From: Hydractinia symbiolongicarpus
Lineage: Eukaryota; Cnidaria; Hydrozoa; Anthoathecata; Hydractiniidae
DNA: 64,000 nucleotides
Direction: 5' to 3'
NCBI RefSeq assembly: GCF_029227915.1
Contig: NC_079889.1
Coordinates: forward strand, 8,430,001 to 8,494,000
Both the position numbers and the translations under genes were made by a program. Of this stretch, positions 46,601 to 59,517 are shown piece after piece (within the stretch, counting starts at the first letter, position 1; each line of letters opens with the position of its first letter). The notes beneath the pieces were generated by a model. That model made no database searches and was not told the origin of the DNA. It saw only the letters and a list, made by a program, of their open reading frames with translations.

Positions 46601-49600
46601 TCTTACCAGGGTATCCTAGAACGACAATATTCATTCCTTCCATACCACCACCTATTAGCATACCATCGAATTTGATTTTGCCAACAGCACGTGAGCAATC
46701 TTTTCCTTTACAACCAGTGGAATAGATTTCTACAGCGTGATCTAGCAGTAAGAAAGTTTCATTAGTTGTATTTCAATACTTGATATTTGTGCGTGCGTAA
46801 AAAACAATAATTTTTGCATTTTACAATGAGGTTACCTTAGAGCTAGTGAACAAGATGGAGGCTGAGAGGTGAGAGGTGTACTTAACATCTCAAGTTTCGT
46901 TAAAGCAGTACTAATGGTATCAATTAACAGTAATGAAAAATAGAATTTTATATTGCTGGATTAACATACAATTTCTACTCAAAAATGTATGAAATCCCTC
47001 TTGTTAAGGCATTGCATTGGTCGTCATTTTGGAATCACTAAATTTTAATTTTTTTTTCATATCGGCTCGTCATTGGATAGGCTAGAAATCAGCTCCTAGA
47101 TATGCGAGCTGGCTGCTAGAATGTTAAAGTTTGAGACACTATGATAGGATGGAAGCCACTTACTTCCTCCTCTTAGGAACAACTTATCATATAAATCCAT
47201 CAACTTATTCTTCATGTCTTTTAACAAGTTTCCTTCGCACGCATTATCTGTACAAGATTCAGCAGGAGGACGCCTAGATTGCATAACTGGGTTTTGATTT
47301 CCGATTCCATTTAATGAAAGCTTTAATTCCTGTACTTTTTGGTTGGTACTTTTGAGTGGCACAACTGAAGGAGTTCCTCCTTCTGACGGAAGGATTGGTG
47401 ACGAGCTCGGTGAGATAGGGGTATTTGTTTCTGACGGAGCACCCACTGGTTTGGTGGTTGATGACATGGGAGTTTGAGGAGAGACAGGAAGAGAGGATAT
47501 TGGTTTAACGATAGGTGCGTTCTCCGAGTGACCTGGGTAGTTGTTTTGTATATTTTCATTTGGATGGGGTACAACTTTTGCTTCAGGTGGAATAGGCTTC
47601 TCTGGAGTGTATGGTTTTACTTGATGCATCGGTGCACTTGCTGCGTTAGTGCTGGCGCTTCCAATAAATGGCCCTTTCGCTGGAGAAAGGGTAGTTTCTG
47701 CCGTTAAGGGTGCAGCAATATCAGAAGCTAATGGTTTCCTGATTCTTTCCTCTGCAGGTGTTTGCGGTTTTTGGGCGGAAGCGAATGGTTTAACTAAAGT
47801 TTGACCAGCTACAATGTTTCCTTGTCCTTCTGTTGTTATTTCGTGTTGAGAAAAATCCTTGTGTTGCTGTTGCATCGACTGAATTTGCGAAATTGACGGA
47901 GCGACTTGTTGCGTGAATGCTGGCTGTTTTTGTGCTTTAACAAAAGGCTTCTTGTGTGGCCTTTGTTTTTCAAAATTTGGTATGATTGGTTTCGTAGCAA
48001 GAACTGATTCTTCACTAGATGATGTGGGTTTTTCTGCCGATTCTAAATAATAGTATCAATACTTAAAATTTGAAATATAAAATAAATATTTTTTCAAGCC
48101 CTCGAATCCAGAGATTATCTATGGTCAAGCAAGGAAATATCTTATTGCATTTTAATAAACTATTAGCAAGACCATGGAGGTCCACGGCAATTCACACGTC
48201 AGGAAAGTTACGGGAATTCGCCCACCGCCACTCGCAGCTTCTATAACCCGTTCTATATATATCGCATTGCACCGCTATAAAATCGCGCCCAGACAGCCAT
48301 CGTTTCCGTGGTACCATCTTGCGAAAAGACAAACAAGAGATATACCTTCTTGGCTTGGTTCCGTTGGTTTCATCTTCACATCGTCGGTAGATGGTTCTAA
48401 AATTTGCGAAATATCGTATAAAGTGGAAAACCATTCAACACCTTTAGAGTGCATTAAAACCATTTGATTTTTTGCGCTCCTTTTTGTAAATCGTCATAGT
48501 ATTTCTGGAATAACTAGCTATAGTAAATTTTGAGCAGAATATTCCTCCCAATAAACACATCTGTTAAGTTATTACTCCTCAAATAGTTATTCCTTAAATA
48601 ATTACCCCTCAAATAGTTCTAAACATCAACGCGTCGCGTAGTTAAACAAATAGTTAATATATTTCAAATTACTGTAATGCCAGTTCACATTGCATTGTTT
48701 TTCATATAAAAAACACAAATTTCGAAACCAAAACTTTCTACGTCTATGATATTTTCGCAGGACTAGTACGGAGTCATCCCGTCAGAATATCATGCAAGGC
48801 TGGTGACGAGGTTGTGTGACCACTCCTTTATAGAATTTAAATTTGCAACGTTCGAGTTGTAGAGAGGAAATACTCGAAGAGACTAAAAAACGTTCGAGCT
48901 AAGAAGAGATTCGAGGTATATGGGTTTAAGCAATAGAGAGTTTTTATGAGAGTTTATTAGGAAATTCCCAACCTGCCAGCGAAATTGCTCGAGTTAAGGA
49001 GAGAGATTCGAGTTATAGGGGATCAAGCACTAAAAGTTACAGAAAATAGTCCCTGTGAACAAGGATTGCCAATTTGGTAAAACCATTTTATGAAATAATA
49101 AAAAACGCTTTTTACCTGGAACTGCGTCTGTCGTGATTCCGCCTTTAACTTTAATCTTATACTGTTTTGGCTCTGACTCCATATTGCTTTTATACTTGCG
49201 AACTTTTTCTTCTAGTTCCAAAATATCACTTTTGGTCAACGTTTCATTCTCACGCGACACCTCGTGCTCGTTACGACCATGCAAATCTTCACCAATTTGA
49301 AGTTTAGGACGGCTATAAAGAAGCTGTTCGGCGTTAATACTCGCACCGTGTTTGGAACTTTCTTCCGCATCTAAATGACTCGTGGGAGATATTTTTTTAG
49401 AATAGTTTGAATTTTTAGAATTCTTCACATTCTGCGTATTAGACGTGGATTTATTTCGCATGCTGTTTGGTTTGGCGTTTGCAGCTAGGTGAGAGTTCTC
49501 CACATGATGTTCTTTGTATTTCTCGATCGCTTTATCACGTATAGCTTTTATACGTTTGTTCAGTAACTCCTTTTCAGCTCCTTGTTGTTGCATGTACTTC

Positions 49601-51363
49601 TTGATCAACTCTTCTCTTTCCCTCACGTAATTCGGAAACGGTTCGTTATTTTCCTTTGATTTTATGATGTTTCTTTCGGGAACCTTATCAGCAGCGTGGT
49701 GAAAATTTTCAGTGATTTCGTCGTTGCTCTCTCCTCCTTCGAGTAGTTTTTTGTACATGTTTGATGCGTAGTCCTTATTTGATTTCATGTACTCCATCGC
49801 GTTAAAGCGTTTATATGAAAGGGTATTTAAAAAGTTCGATGCTAGCTTTTCCAATTCAGGATTTGGCGAGGAAGGTAAGATTCGTTTAGTGCTATCAATC
49901 TTAGATGGCTTTTCTACTATCTCTTTTGTTCTGTCTGTCCTTTTAATAAAATCGCGTGTTGGCTTACTGATTGGCTTATTCGCATAAAAGTCAGCTATAT
50001 CGCTCGAATGTTTTGCCTTATTTGGTATAATTGGTGGCGTGTTAACGAAAGTCTTGTAGATCTCATTGGTTGGTGAGTATTTGCTACTTTCTATCTTTCC
50101 CAACGCACTTTTTTCTGAGTACAAATTACTTTCCGTCGTTTCTTTACCATGTGCGGGAAAATGTACCGCGGATTTCAAGCTGACTACCGGTGCATGTTCC
50201 GGTACATTTTCTAGTGTATTTTCTGACGTACTTTCCGGTGAATTTTCCAGCGTATTTTCCGGTGCAGTTGGATAGAAAGCAACCATTTTTGCATTTTTTA
50301 TCAAATCCGACGTTGGAATCGATTCAGGTTTATTTTCTACTATCATAAATTTTGGTCCCCAACGTTTATAAATGTTTTTTGGTGCCAACAATGGTTTACT
50401 AAGCGGCAGATGTGGATCCCATCTTTTATTAATTACTGCTTTCTGCATCCACGCTTTTCCAGGTGGTAGAACAGACTTCCAACGTTTATCTACTACCTTT
50501 GGTGCCACCCAAGGCCTCGGTAATTGAGGATGGGGCATCCAACGTTTTATGTTATTTGCTTTTAATTGCGCAAGATTGGGCTTTTTAGCAAGATTGGGCT
50601 TTTTAGCAATTGTTCTTTTAAGTTCTTTACTTGTACGTCTGTTCTGTGGCCATGTGCTTTTCACTGCATTTGGTGGTGGAAAAAAACCATACCAAGAAGG
50701 ACTGGACCTGTAGAGTGTGTTCACATCACCTTTGTCTGGAATATATTGACCTAGAGTAAAGAAAGACAGTGTGTGATGATTAAGCTGACAAATCTATCTA
50801 GTCACAGCAACGTGGAAATTGACACTTCTAGTGTCAGTTATTGTTACTATCCCGCGAAGCACTTGAACGTAATTTGATGAAATGAATTTAGAGGATTTCA
50901 CAGGAGTTCGAATTCATAATAAAATACTATAAACGTTTTCAATTTGGTAAGAACTATCTAACTTGAGATAGATGGCAGTCTGTATTCTTTAAAAGAATAG
51001 TAAAAAGTATAAAGAGGGATTCACAAAGAAAAGAATACACTTGTGTTGTGAAAAAGCATAGACCTAAAGTTATTCCCATAAATCCAGTGCTCTATATTTT
51101 TCATTACATATAACTCCTTGGTGCAATACTACGCTGCATATCATGGTAAGAAAAACAACGAAATGTAAGATAAAAGGTAAAACTTATGTCGTTGCAAAAT
51201 GGCAAGATAAATATAATATCATTCTAGAGAGTTGTCAGCCTTCCAATGCAGTATATTTCTTTCTTGTGCCAATAATGTCTGATATGTGTAAACAGATAAA
51301 CCTACCTATTGCAAAGCTCGCATAATATAATATGCATACCACATTGACAGCTGATAAAACCAT
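40695..51363 (-). CDS. Giant secreted disordered protein with an ILEI/FAM3-like domain, ten exons
   Basis: Exons (minus): 51306-51363, 49116-50750, 48346-48396, 47164-48042, 46607-46741, 46012-46175, 45046-45193, 41805-44746, 41481-41688, 40695-40858. Every junction is GT-AG and in phase, giving about 2,127 residues. Exon 1 is a signal peptide (MVLSAVNVVCILYYASFAI). Residues 88-150 carry four KRW motifs exactly 20 residues apart. Residues about 875-1023 form the only globular domain, ILEI/FAM3-type: GMNIVVLG, FLFSKTYGTGKDP, CVILIVAQGDATSAMTDGAW, GSFIKSAGASLAFVGYKG. This fold occurs in FAM3 cytokines and some extracellular sugar-associated enzymes. The rest is low-complexity: Pro/Ser-rich before the domain, then Glu/Lys/Ser-rich with EHPPEHSM repeats and a His-rich tract, ending KKTLYKRSRRCK. 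Probably an extracellular matrix or secreted structural protein (inference). The 51-bp exon may be a cassette, and the TGA overlaps a GTAAGT, so a longer tail is possible. Confidence 0.88.
43160..43310 (-). other. His-rich coding tract of the ILEI-domain protein
   Basis: Encodes a segment dense in His and Glu, such as EPHHEDGHELAHEPEHHM and EIHHPPHEEHETHEENHHEA. Such tracts bind divalent metals in other proteins; here that is only an inference from composition. Confidence 0.75.
43829..43945 (-). repeat. 24-bp coding minisatellite (EHPPEHSM repeat)
   Basis: Four to five 24-bp units (plus strand GGATGTTCCATTGAGTGTTC) encode the 8-mer EHPPEHSM. They are flanked by diverged SPEH/APEH units. The unit length is a multiple of three, so copy number can vary without a frameshift. 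Confidence 0.9.
50362..50550 (-). repeat. 60-bp coding repeats (KRW 20-mers)
   Basis: Four KRW tripeptides at exact 20-residue spacing, with partly conserved PHPQLPRPWVAPK-like text between them (DPHLPLSKPLLAPK in the third). Just upstream KKPNLA is duplicated in tandem. Confidence 0.9.
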
Positions 51364-51707
51364 GTTTTCACCTTAAATTGACATTATTTTAATGAAAAAT
51401 CTTACTCATAAGTGATCATAGCCAAAGTCCATCTCTGCAAAGAAACAGATATGTGAATTTTTTTATAATATTTAGTTACTTGTATATTTTAAGTCTATAT
51501 TTATTTCTATTTGTTTTGTTGTTTAAACTTTATATATATCTATAAACCATAACAACATTGTCGACAATGTTGTGCAGAAATCATACCGAAATTGATTGTA
51601 CAGTGTATGCTGTGAAATATTCACTGGTTTTTCAACATCAACCTAGCTCTGCTCACAATTAAAACATTATCTGCATAATTAAACAGAAAGTTCGACCAAA
51701 ACGAATT

Positions 51708-52260
51708 TTTTACGCATAACTTGGCGACTTTAAATGACTTTCAACACTTCAAGGCTATAAATAAATTAACATCCTCTCTGGCACCACAAGGCTGAGGATG
51801 GGCGTTTTTTGTAGCTTTTTCAGCTACAAATATTCTTATTTATTATTGCTTAGTTCCTTTCAAAATAACCAAATACATGGTCGGTAAAGACTAAGAACAG
51901 AACGAAATATTACACAGTGTTAAAGTTATTTTGTTGACAAAGCGTATATGTGTATTAATAATCAAACGGAGAAAACGTTGGTCAAAAATAATCGTTTTTT
52001 GATAATTCTAAGCCCATGTTGTTTTACGCATAATTTGGCGAATTTTGATGACTTTCGAACATTGTAAGAACATAATATCAGTTAAGGCTGAGGCTGGACG
52101 TTTTTTGGTATATTTTTTAACCTCTTGTTGGTGTTCTCATTTATGTTCCTATTTATGTTATGTTATGTAGAATGTTCTTATTTCTTATTACAGTGTTGCT
52201 TTAAGAATAACCAAATATATGGTCGATGAAGATTAAAAATTGAACGAAATATCGCATTAT
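51708..52260. repeat. Diverged tandem duplication, two ~230-bp units
   Basis: Units at 51708-51935 and 52022-52260 share TTTTACGCATAA followed by TTGGCGA, then AAGGCTGAGG, GGACGTTTTT or GGGCGTTTTT, and ATAACCAAATA, ATGGTCG, GAACGAAATAT. The direct orientation suggests an old segmental duplication upstream of the ILEI gene. Confidence 0.75.
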
Positions 52261-52736
52261 TTTTTAAGGCTGAGCACATTCTTAAAGTTTTTTTTGGCAA
52301 TCTTACAGTTTTAACATTTTTATAAACTATGTTTTAACAATAAGCCCCAACATTGGATATATTATTATATCACGGAAGTACAATATCATGATATTGTGGT
52401 ATTGTGGCAATGGAACACCTGCCTTGTGTCTGACTATGTATCATAATATCTGGTGCAAATAAATGCCGTCTATACAAGACAATGAAAATTACACCTTTTC
52501 TAGTATAGTATTATCATTTATGGCATCTGTTTTTGATGGCTTTTAATAATTCAAAATATTGTTAATACATCCTCTTTATCACTAAAAAAGTGTTATATAA
52601 GAATTATATATGAAGATACTAAAAAAAAATTTAAGTAAAATGTTATTATATCGATTCACTTACTACTCTAAAACAAACGCTAGTTGCATTTTGTGATTTT
52701 GTCAGCATCTTGTGCACGGCAAGTAAAAAAAGTTGT

Positions 52737-53675
52737 TACAAGCTCGTGAGCTTGTATTAAAACGCAAATGTGTCTCTGAGCACCGACACGGGAGTCGTCG
52801 TGTGTTCGAATCTCATCTTGGTAACTATTTTTACTTTTTTTTTCTTTTTACTATCTCGCCTGCGAGGATGTGTTTCCAACTCGTAACTAACTAACCAAAT
52901 GGTCAATTGCAACGTCACAAATTTAAACTTCATATCTAAACTCTCTAAGTACTTAAAAGTCATCGGCCAAATTTGGTATTTATTTTCGACAAAATTTGGC
53001 ACAGTTAACAAAAAAATTATGCTGAACATAATAGTGACATCATAATTTTGATTTTTGTCACCTAATTGTTATTTTAGGCCAAAATTGCACCAAAAATTAA
53101 AATTACTTTATTTTCGACAAAATTTGGCAAAGTTAACAAAAAAAGTATGCTGAACATGATAGTGACATCAAAATGTTAATTTTTTGTCAACTAAATGCCG
53201 TTTAAGACCATAAACGTTCCATCGCGCGACTTTCAACCATGAATGATAGGCTGTATTTTTTCTTTTTTCTAGTAATATGGTTTTTTAACTAAAGCTATTT
53301 CCTTTTTCGAACAATTAAGATCGTATATTATTTTTCTTTATTTTGCTTTTTCTCACTAAGTGACTTTCTTATACCCCGTTGTTTTTTTGTTGTTGTTGTT
53401 TTGTTTTTTTTTTGTTTTTTTTTTTTGGGGGGGGGGGGGGATTTCAAAAATTTTAGGTGGAGCTTGTGGTCTTTCTTCTTCCTGTCAGTCAGTTTACTCC
53501 AGACTGACCTAACGAAAATTGAAATTTCGAGGAATTTTCTATCAATATTATTGCCTATCCGAATAGCAAAAGATGTCGTGTCTAACTTCGTAACAGAAAT
53601 CACAATTTCATAGACAGCTTTTTATAAACTTTGTTGGCGAGGTTGTTTGCGTATATCATACGTCTTGTTTAGCTT
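52737..53675 (-). repeat. Composite dispersed repeat, copy 2 (inverted)
   Basis: Reverse complement of the 19.6-kb element. Module B starts with the near-palindrome ACAAGCTCGTGAGCTTGT and GTGTTCGAATCTCATCTTGG (52741-52850). Module A ends near CATACGTCTTG (53665). Between them lies about 580 bp absent from copy 1, which includes a 128-bp tandem duplication. Confidence 0.7.
52980..53235. repeat. 128-bp tandem duplication
   Basis: Two direct units each contain TTATTTTCGACAAAATTTGG, AGTTAACAAAAAAA and TATGCTGAACAT, then ATAGTGACATCA, with a period of about 128 bp. Similarity is high, so the duplication is recent. Confidence 0.85.
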
Positions 53676-55784
53676 TGAAAGGTTTTCATGAAATCTGGTT
53701 GTTAAGGTCTTCGTGACGTTGCATTGTAAGAGTTTGGAAGTTTGTTAAGATTTATTTTGTAGTTTTAGGTTTTTGTTTAGAAGAAAAGCTTAAAAAGTTT
53801 AAAACAAAACAAAACAAAATTGCAGTTAAGATGGAATGAATAACGCGCATTGGATGCATTTAATGTTCAAAGCTTCCAATGTTAATCCTCTTTAAAAGTT
53901 TCGATTAAATTTTAACACAATAAATCAGTAGTCAGCTGATCGCGTGCAAAAGTTTGCCGTGTATTTCCAATCTCGCATGTAACCAGTCTTCCATATTTTC
54001 TTATCGTTTTGAAGCGTAGGCATATAAAGAATGTCGCTCAGGTGTCACTAAAAATCGCTGTTCCGGCCCTGGGCCTCCTTGTGACTCCCATAGCCTGAGC
54101 ATACGCAAATCTCACTTTATTTGGGTTGGATTTTTTAATAATTTGTAACTCGTTGACAAAACACTCAAAAATTCTCTGTGAGAAAACTCCCCGAATATTG
54201 TGGCAATCTTCGGAGTCAGCAGATGTAGTCCTAAGCAAGATTAAAAACTTGTCAAGAAATGCAAATAAATACTCACTCCTATAAAAGAAGAAGCATATAA
54301 GGATTTTAAATTTAACTGTGATAAAATTATTTGCCCTGTCCGTCACCTTCATATTCTACAACCAAAATAATATGACCGAATTACTGACAAAATCTCCAAT
54401 TAATACACCATATGCTACTACAACTGGGCTCCAAGTGTTATCGAGACTGCAAATATACAGGGCTCATTTTTAATCCATCCTGCGTTATATTTAAAAATGG
54501 TAATAATCCACTAATACTAGCTAGGTAATAAATTGCACTTCTAACGGTCTGGCGAGACAATTTTTCACTGCTGCCTTAATTGCATATCAATGTTAAATCA
54601 GTCAACTAATTACATTCACGTCCCCAGGTCGATGATGTATTAATTGTTCTTCTTTGGTTGTTGTGTGGTTATGTATCTGGGAAATGTACTTTTTTAAAAA
54701 ACAAACTGTTACCTCAACTTAATACGTTCTGACTTCATATTGTTGGGTACTTAGTTGTAAAAACTTAGGGATAACCTCGTCCCCAAAACCTCTTGTTTCT
54801 TTTCTGGCATTGGCACAGCAATACGATGGGGACGAATTCGACTTAAAGTGTGTTCAAAAAAAACTTACCGACCATGTTTTCCCATGCCATGTTGTAACCG
54901 TGAAGTTAGATTGTTTGTAAAGGCTTGTCAAGAATTATGTAGGCGTCACCTTATTCTGCACCCCAGTTATAATCCAATCTTGTCCCCAAAGGTTTCCTTT
55001 TCGCTCTTTCATATAGTGGTTAACGTCGATTCCGGAAGCCACAAAAAGAGATGAGAATCAGTGAAATTTTCTTAAATTTTCGAAGCTCATGACCACAAGC
55101 AATTAAGAAAGCTGTTTTATGTAAGTAACACGCACTCCTAACTTGAAGTTATAAAAGCGGGAAAACTGATGTTAGTTATGCCTGCTACAAATGCTGTTAG
55201 CGAATGATGTATTTTAGCTTTGAAACGCGTAGAAACTTACTTTCGAGCTACAACCATTGATACAAGGATGAATAATCTGATGGTATTACATATTAACAAA
55301 TCATACACTGATAATATGAAGTAGCAAACAAATTTATTAAAAAGAGAGAAAGTCGTTCCGGAATATTCGAATCCGTCCCATAGGTCATTATTATTATAAA
55401 AATCACTGAATGTTTTAAGGGGCTAGCAGCACATTTTAAAACGTTCAAATGCGATATAAATTCTCTAAAAAGTGCCAGCACCATTAAAATTTCTAGTGTT
55501 CTTATCACTTTTTATATTATTGAGGTCGCGTAATGTAAATATGTATTTTTTTCTACCTTTTGGTTTCTGAGGGACATTTTCATCTAAATTTTGATGCGGA
55601 ATAAACTATGCAGCTTTTCTAAATTACTAAAATATCGAAACATTCATTGTAATTTTTAACATTGAACAATGAGATTGTTCACATTGAACCATGGGATTGT
55701 TGCAGGGCATTTTCCGTCAAGGGATGTAAAATTTAAAAAATTTCTCAATATATAAAGCGAAATTCATGTATGCAATTTTTCTAT

Positions 55785-55975
55785 ACAAGTCACCCATCTC
55801 CCTTACGTGGTTGGACTTACCCCGGGGCTATGGTAACCTTCACTTGTCCATATTGAATCGCCGTTTGAGGAATCAAACTCTGGTCCATGCCATATACTGG
55901 TCTTCCTCCTGTACACAAGTGCGAGAGTTAAAACCACTAAGCTACGGCGCAACAATAATCACTAAGCTACGGTGC
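55785..55975 (-). repeat. tRNA-derived SINE
   Basis: On the minus strand: GCCGTAGCTTAGTGGTTTTA (A-box region), ACCAGAGTTTGATTCCTC (B-box region), then a body with GGTTACCATAGCCCCGGGGT and ACGTAAGGGAGATGGGTGA. It is related to the copies in MAT intron 1. Confidence 0.65.
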
Positions 55976-58900
55976 TGTAAGAAATTTCGAGAAGTAGCCA
56001 AAACACGGCTGTTTCAAAATAATATGTGTGGAATTAAAGATTTAAAAAGAGTTTCGACAATTTTATTTTCCTGGGTGCGCGGCCCTGGGGTCTTTAGACA
56101 GGGGGCCGCAGAGCAGTTTTCCGCCTGTGATTTACCCACCTAATTAGCCTCGCAATAGAATTTGAAAGTACAGAGGCTAGCGCTTCCTCGCCTTATGTAC
56201 AACTTTTTGTTTTGTTTTGTGGTCAGTGGTGGTGGTAGTTGCAGAAAATCGTAGCTGCCTTGCAAGGGTTTTCCTGTCTGGTTTAAAAGAAAAAGAAGTT
56301 GTGCCACAATCTGTTGTTTAAATATGAACTATGCTATAGCTGTTACTGAAAATACACCCTTTCTGCCTCTGTACTTAAAAAAAGCGATTGTGGGCAACTG
56401 TTTTATTTAGAAAGCAGCTGTTTTTATTTTTCCTTTTCTCTTTCTTCTTTTGCATTTTTAATTAGGGTCTCTACTGGCTAAAAGCCTGTACTTTCTACAG
56501 TGTATATAACAATTACCAACTCTGTAAAGGTATATATCTGTTCTTGTAATTGTGTTACAGCCTATTGGTAACTGGAGCATTTAATTAATTTTGCAGGGTT
56601 ATTGGTTCAATGTCTGCGTAGGGTTGTCCAGTTGAGTCAGAATCCTAAAGGTTTCGGTAGCTGTAATAGAAGCATTACACTCTAGAGCCGGCTAGCTATG
56701 GTTCCTCCTCCTGCGCAAACAAGTGACAGGATGTAATATTCTCTCAAAATTAGGGAAGCTTAACACATATAATATAGATTGAATTCTTGTTGATTTAAAG
56801 GCTTTGAACAAGTCCTGCAAGCTGAGCTGAAACTATACAAAATTAATACTCAACTTACGTTCTTAAAAACTTTTTTTTCATGCTAAGAAAAAAAAAAAAT
56901 AAGTTTTATTTTTATTTTCCATGTGCAAATACAAATAACTATTAAAGTGTTCACTAATATCGAATTAACTAGTGTACACAGTTATCAGGAATGCACTTTA
57001 ATTCAGGGTGGAGCGTTTAAATTTCTGTTTGATTTCACCTTAGATCTCACTTTCGTGAGTTGTATATATCAGAATTTTAAGACTTTATTTCTTAAATGGA
57101 AAAAAGGAGACATAAACGTCCGGCATATTTTAAAATAACAAAAGCTCACTTAAAATAAACTTTTTCAGAAAATTATAATAGTGCACATACTAGATTAGAT
57201 AAAAGTTAATGTTAAGGTTTTTTTATGAAAGAACCAAGCTAGTGGGTTTATCTGTTTATGATTTTAGCAACTTAATTCTAGATGGGACACCATATATTTA
57301 CTTTGTAACTACATTGTGGGACAATCAAATATTTGAATGTAAAAATTACAGAATGTTAAACGGGCTTGAGTTTAACAGTTAACAATTGACAGTTTGAAAT
57401 TTGTGAATATAATAAAACCAGTTATAGGAATGTGAGTAGGATCTTTGTTTTTAATTTTGAGTTTTTAATTGTACAGGACTGTCCTAAATTTTTTTGTGTT
57501 TTTATGCTTTTCACACATCGTAAGTTTTCATTGAAAATAACACTAATCCAATTTCCTTGGTTTGGAAAAATAATCCACAATCTCTGATATTCCTTTCTCT
57601 CTAGTAAAATGGGCTTGAAATGCTAATCTAGAGCAGGAATAATAAAGTAAATATTACCTCTATTTTTGTGCTTTTTAAAAATAAGAAGCTGTAGGCAGAC
57701 ATTTGTGAAGCTGTTATACATTTTGCAAGGCAACATCAAACTGTGCTGCTCTCAGTTCAGATAAACCCTACACGAGAGACTGTGCACTAGCAGTTTTTAA
57801 CTTTTGACATTCCAGTGACCTAAACTAGACCAAAATTAATTTTTAATGTTTTTATCTCTGTTAGAAAATATAACTTGCCATAAAAAAAACTCTTTCTATA
57901 GTATATAGGTAGAAATGCTTTCGTTATGTTATATAACTCCTACAAATATTGACAAAGTCCAGACTTCATACGGCTTATCTGAAGTACACTAGATAATGTC
58001 AATTTATTTCAATTTAGGTTATGAAAAGTGACAGAGATATAGAAAATTTTACTTTTAATAAGAATCCAAAAAACATGTAAAAACAACAGCAGTTTTTGTA
58101 CTCAAAAAATGAAATAGCAGAAACTGTGTATAAGTTAATTTTAGACCCAATGGGAAATCTGCTTTATGCAGACAAACATTCTGAGATGCATTGATTGATT
58201 ATATATATATTTTTTAATTTTAAGTATATATATTACATAATACATAATAAATTCTATTTGTTGTAAGATATTGTTTTCTTTTATATTAACAACTTTGTGT
58301 TCGCACATGTTAAATTTTGTTCACACTTTTCAAAACTGAAATATAAGTTTAATAAAAGAGAGAAAAGAGAGGAATGAATCACAGGGAAAATATAGTATTG
58401 TAAAAACAATTTATTTTTTATTTTTATGAAACTTGTTTTACACATCAATTTGCAGAAAAGGTTTTGCTAAAAAAGAAGTGAAGCAAATGAGGCGAAGAGT
58501 AAATTAAAGAAAAAACAATGTGTATTTATTGTTTCTGTCTTCCTTAATCCACCTTTAATTTTATTTTCTTGTTAATCTTTATACATTTTATTATTACTTT
58601 TTTCCGTCATGGTTTTAAGATATTTCCAATTGTCGAAAATAGCATGTTGCTGTTCTTAATTTAGTGTGTTTGAGTTAACAAGCTATACAAATTGTGACAT
58701 GCATGTCTCTTCTGTTTTCCTGCAGATCGAGTTTACCTATATAAGGCATAACATTTGCTTTCGGTGCATGTATACTTACGTAATACCTTGTTAATAAAAC
58801 CAAATAAGTCAGGTATTTAAAACAAAAGAAAAAATATTTTTGCAATTTTGCTCTTGGCTCCTTTTTTCCACATCTGTTGTAATAAATATATACTTTGTTT

Positions 58901-59517
58901 AGAGGCATAAAAAACAACCTTAAAAAAAGCTGATTTAATAATTGTAATATTTGGGTTTCTTAAGTCAAGGGTTGATTGGATATCAGGATAATAAAAATTC
59001 CTGTCACAAATAAGGTACCAAACAGAATAAAAGTAATATCATTTGCTACAATGCATATTTTTTCTCTCCATATTTCATCATGATTTTTGACTTGTGCAGG
59101 GAAAGACAAAATACTGTATGTCCTGAATTAATGCCCTGTTATTATTTAAATATTGAAATTTTCTGAAGATGTTTATATTAAGATGGGCTGAACACCAATA
59201 CTTAAATTTTGAATACTTATGTTTTTATACCTAAATTTTTTTCAAAAATAACACAACACAAAGAAATTTCCTGAAAGGGATATTTTTAGAGATTAGGTAG
59301 AATTTTTTATCAGAGCTGTCTTTGATAGAGAATGTGTGGTATGGCTAATGTTACAGATGAGGATAAAATTTTCATTAAAGTAGCAATTTTGTGACAAATG
59401 GACTAAGTAGATTATGTGATCTCTTCAAGTTTTATCTATATTTAAGTTTTAAGTTATAATGTCTATATAAAAACTCATTCTAATGTATAATTTTTTATCA
59501 GAATATATATAAATAAA

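Larger units (their letters stand above)
51364..59517. other. Intergenic region without a recognised gene
   Basis: Between two divergent genes. It holds a diverged tandem duplication (51708-52260), a composite repeat copy (52737-53675) with its own internal duplication, and a SINE (55785-55975). From 56 to 59.5 kb I see AT-rich sequence with no gene. Short frames such as 54038-54352 lack splice context. Confidence 0.55.

Noticed and set aside
54038-54352. 104-codon minus-strand frame
   Set aside because: The composition is unremarkable, it has no splice chain, and the neighbouring sequence looks like an old repeat.
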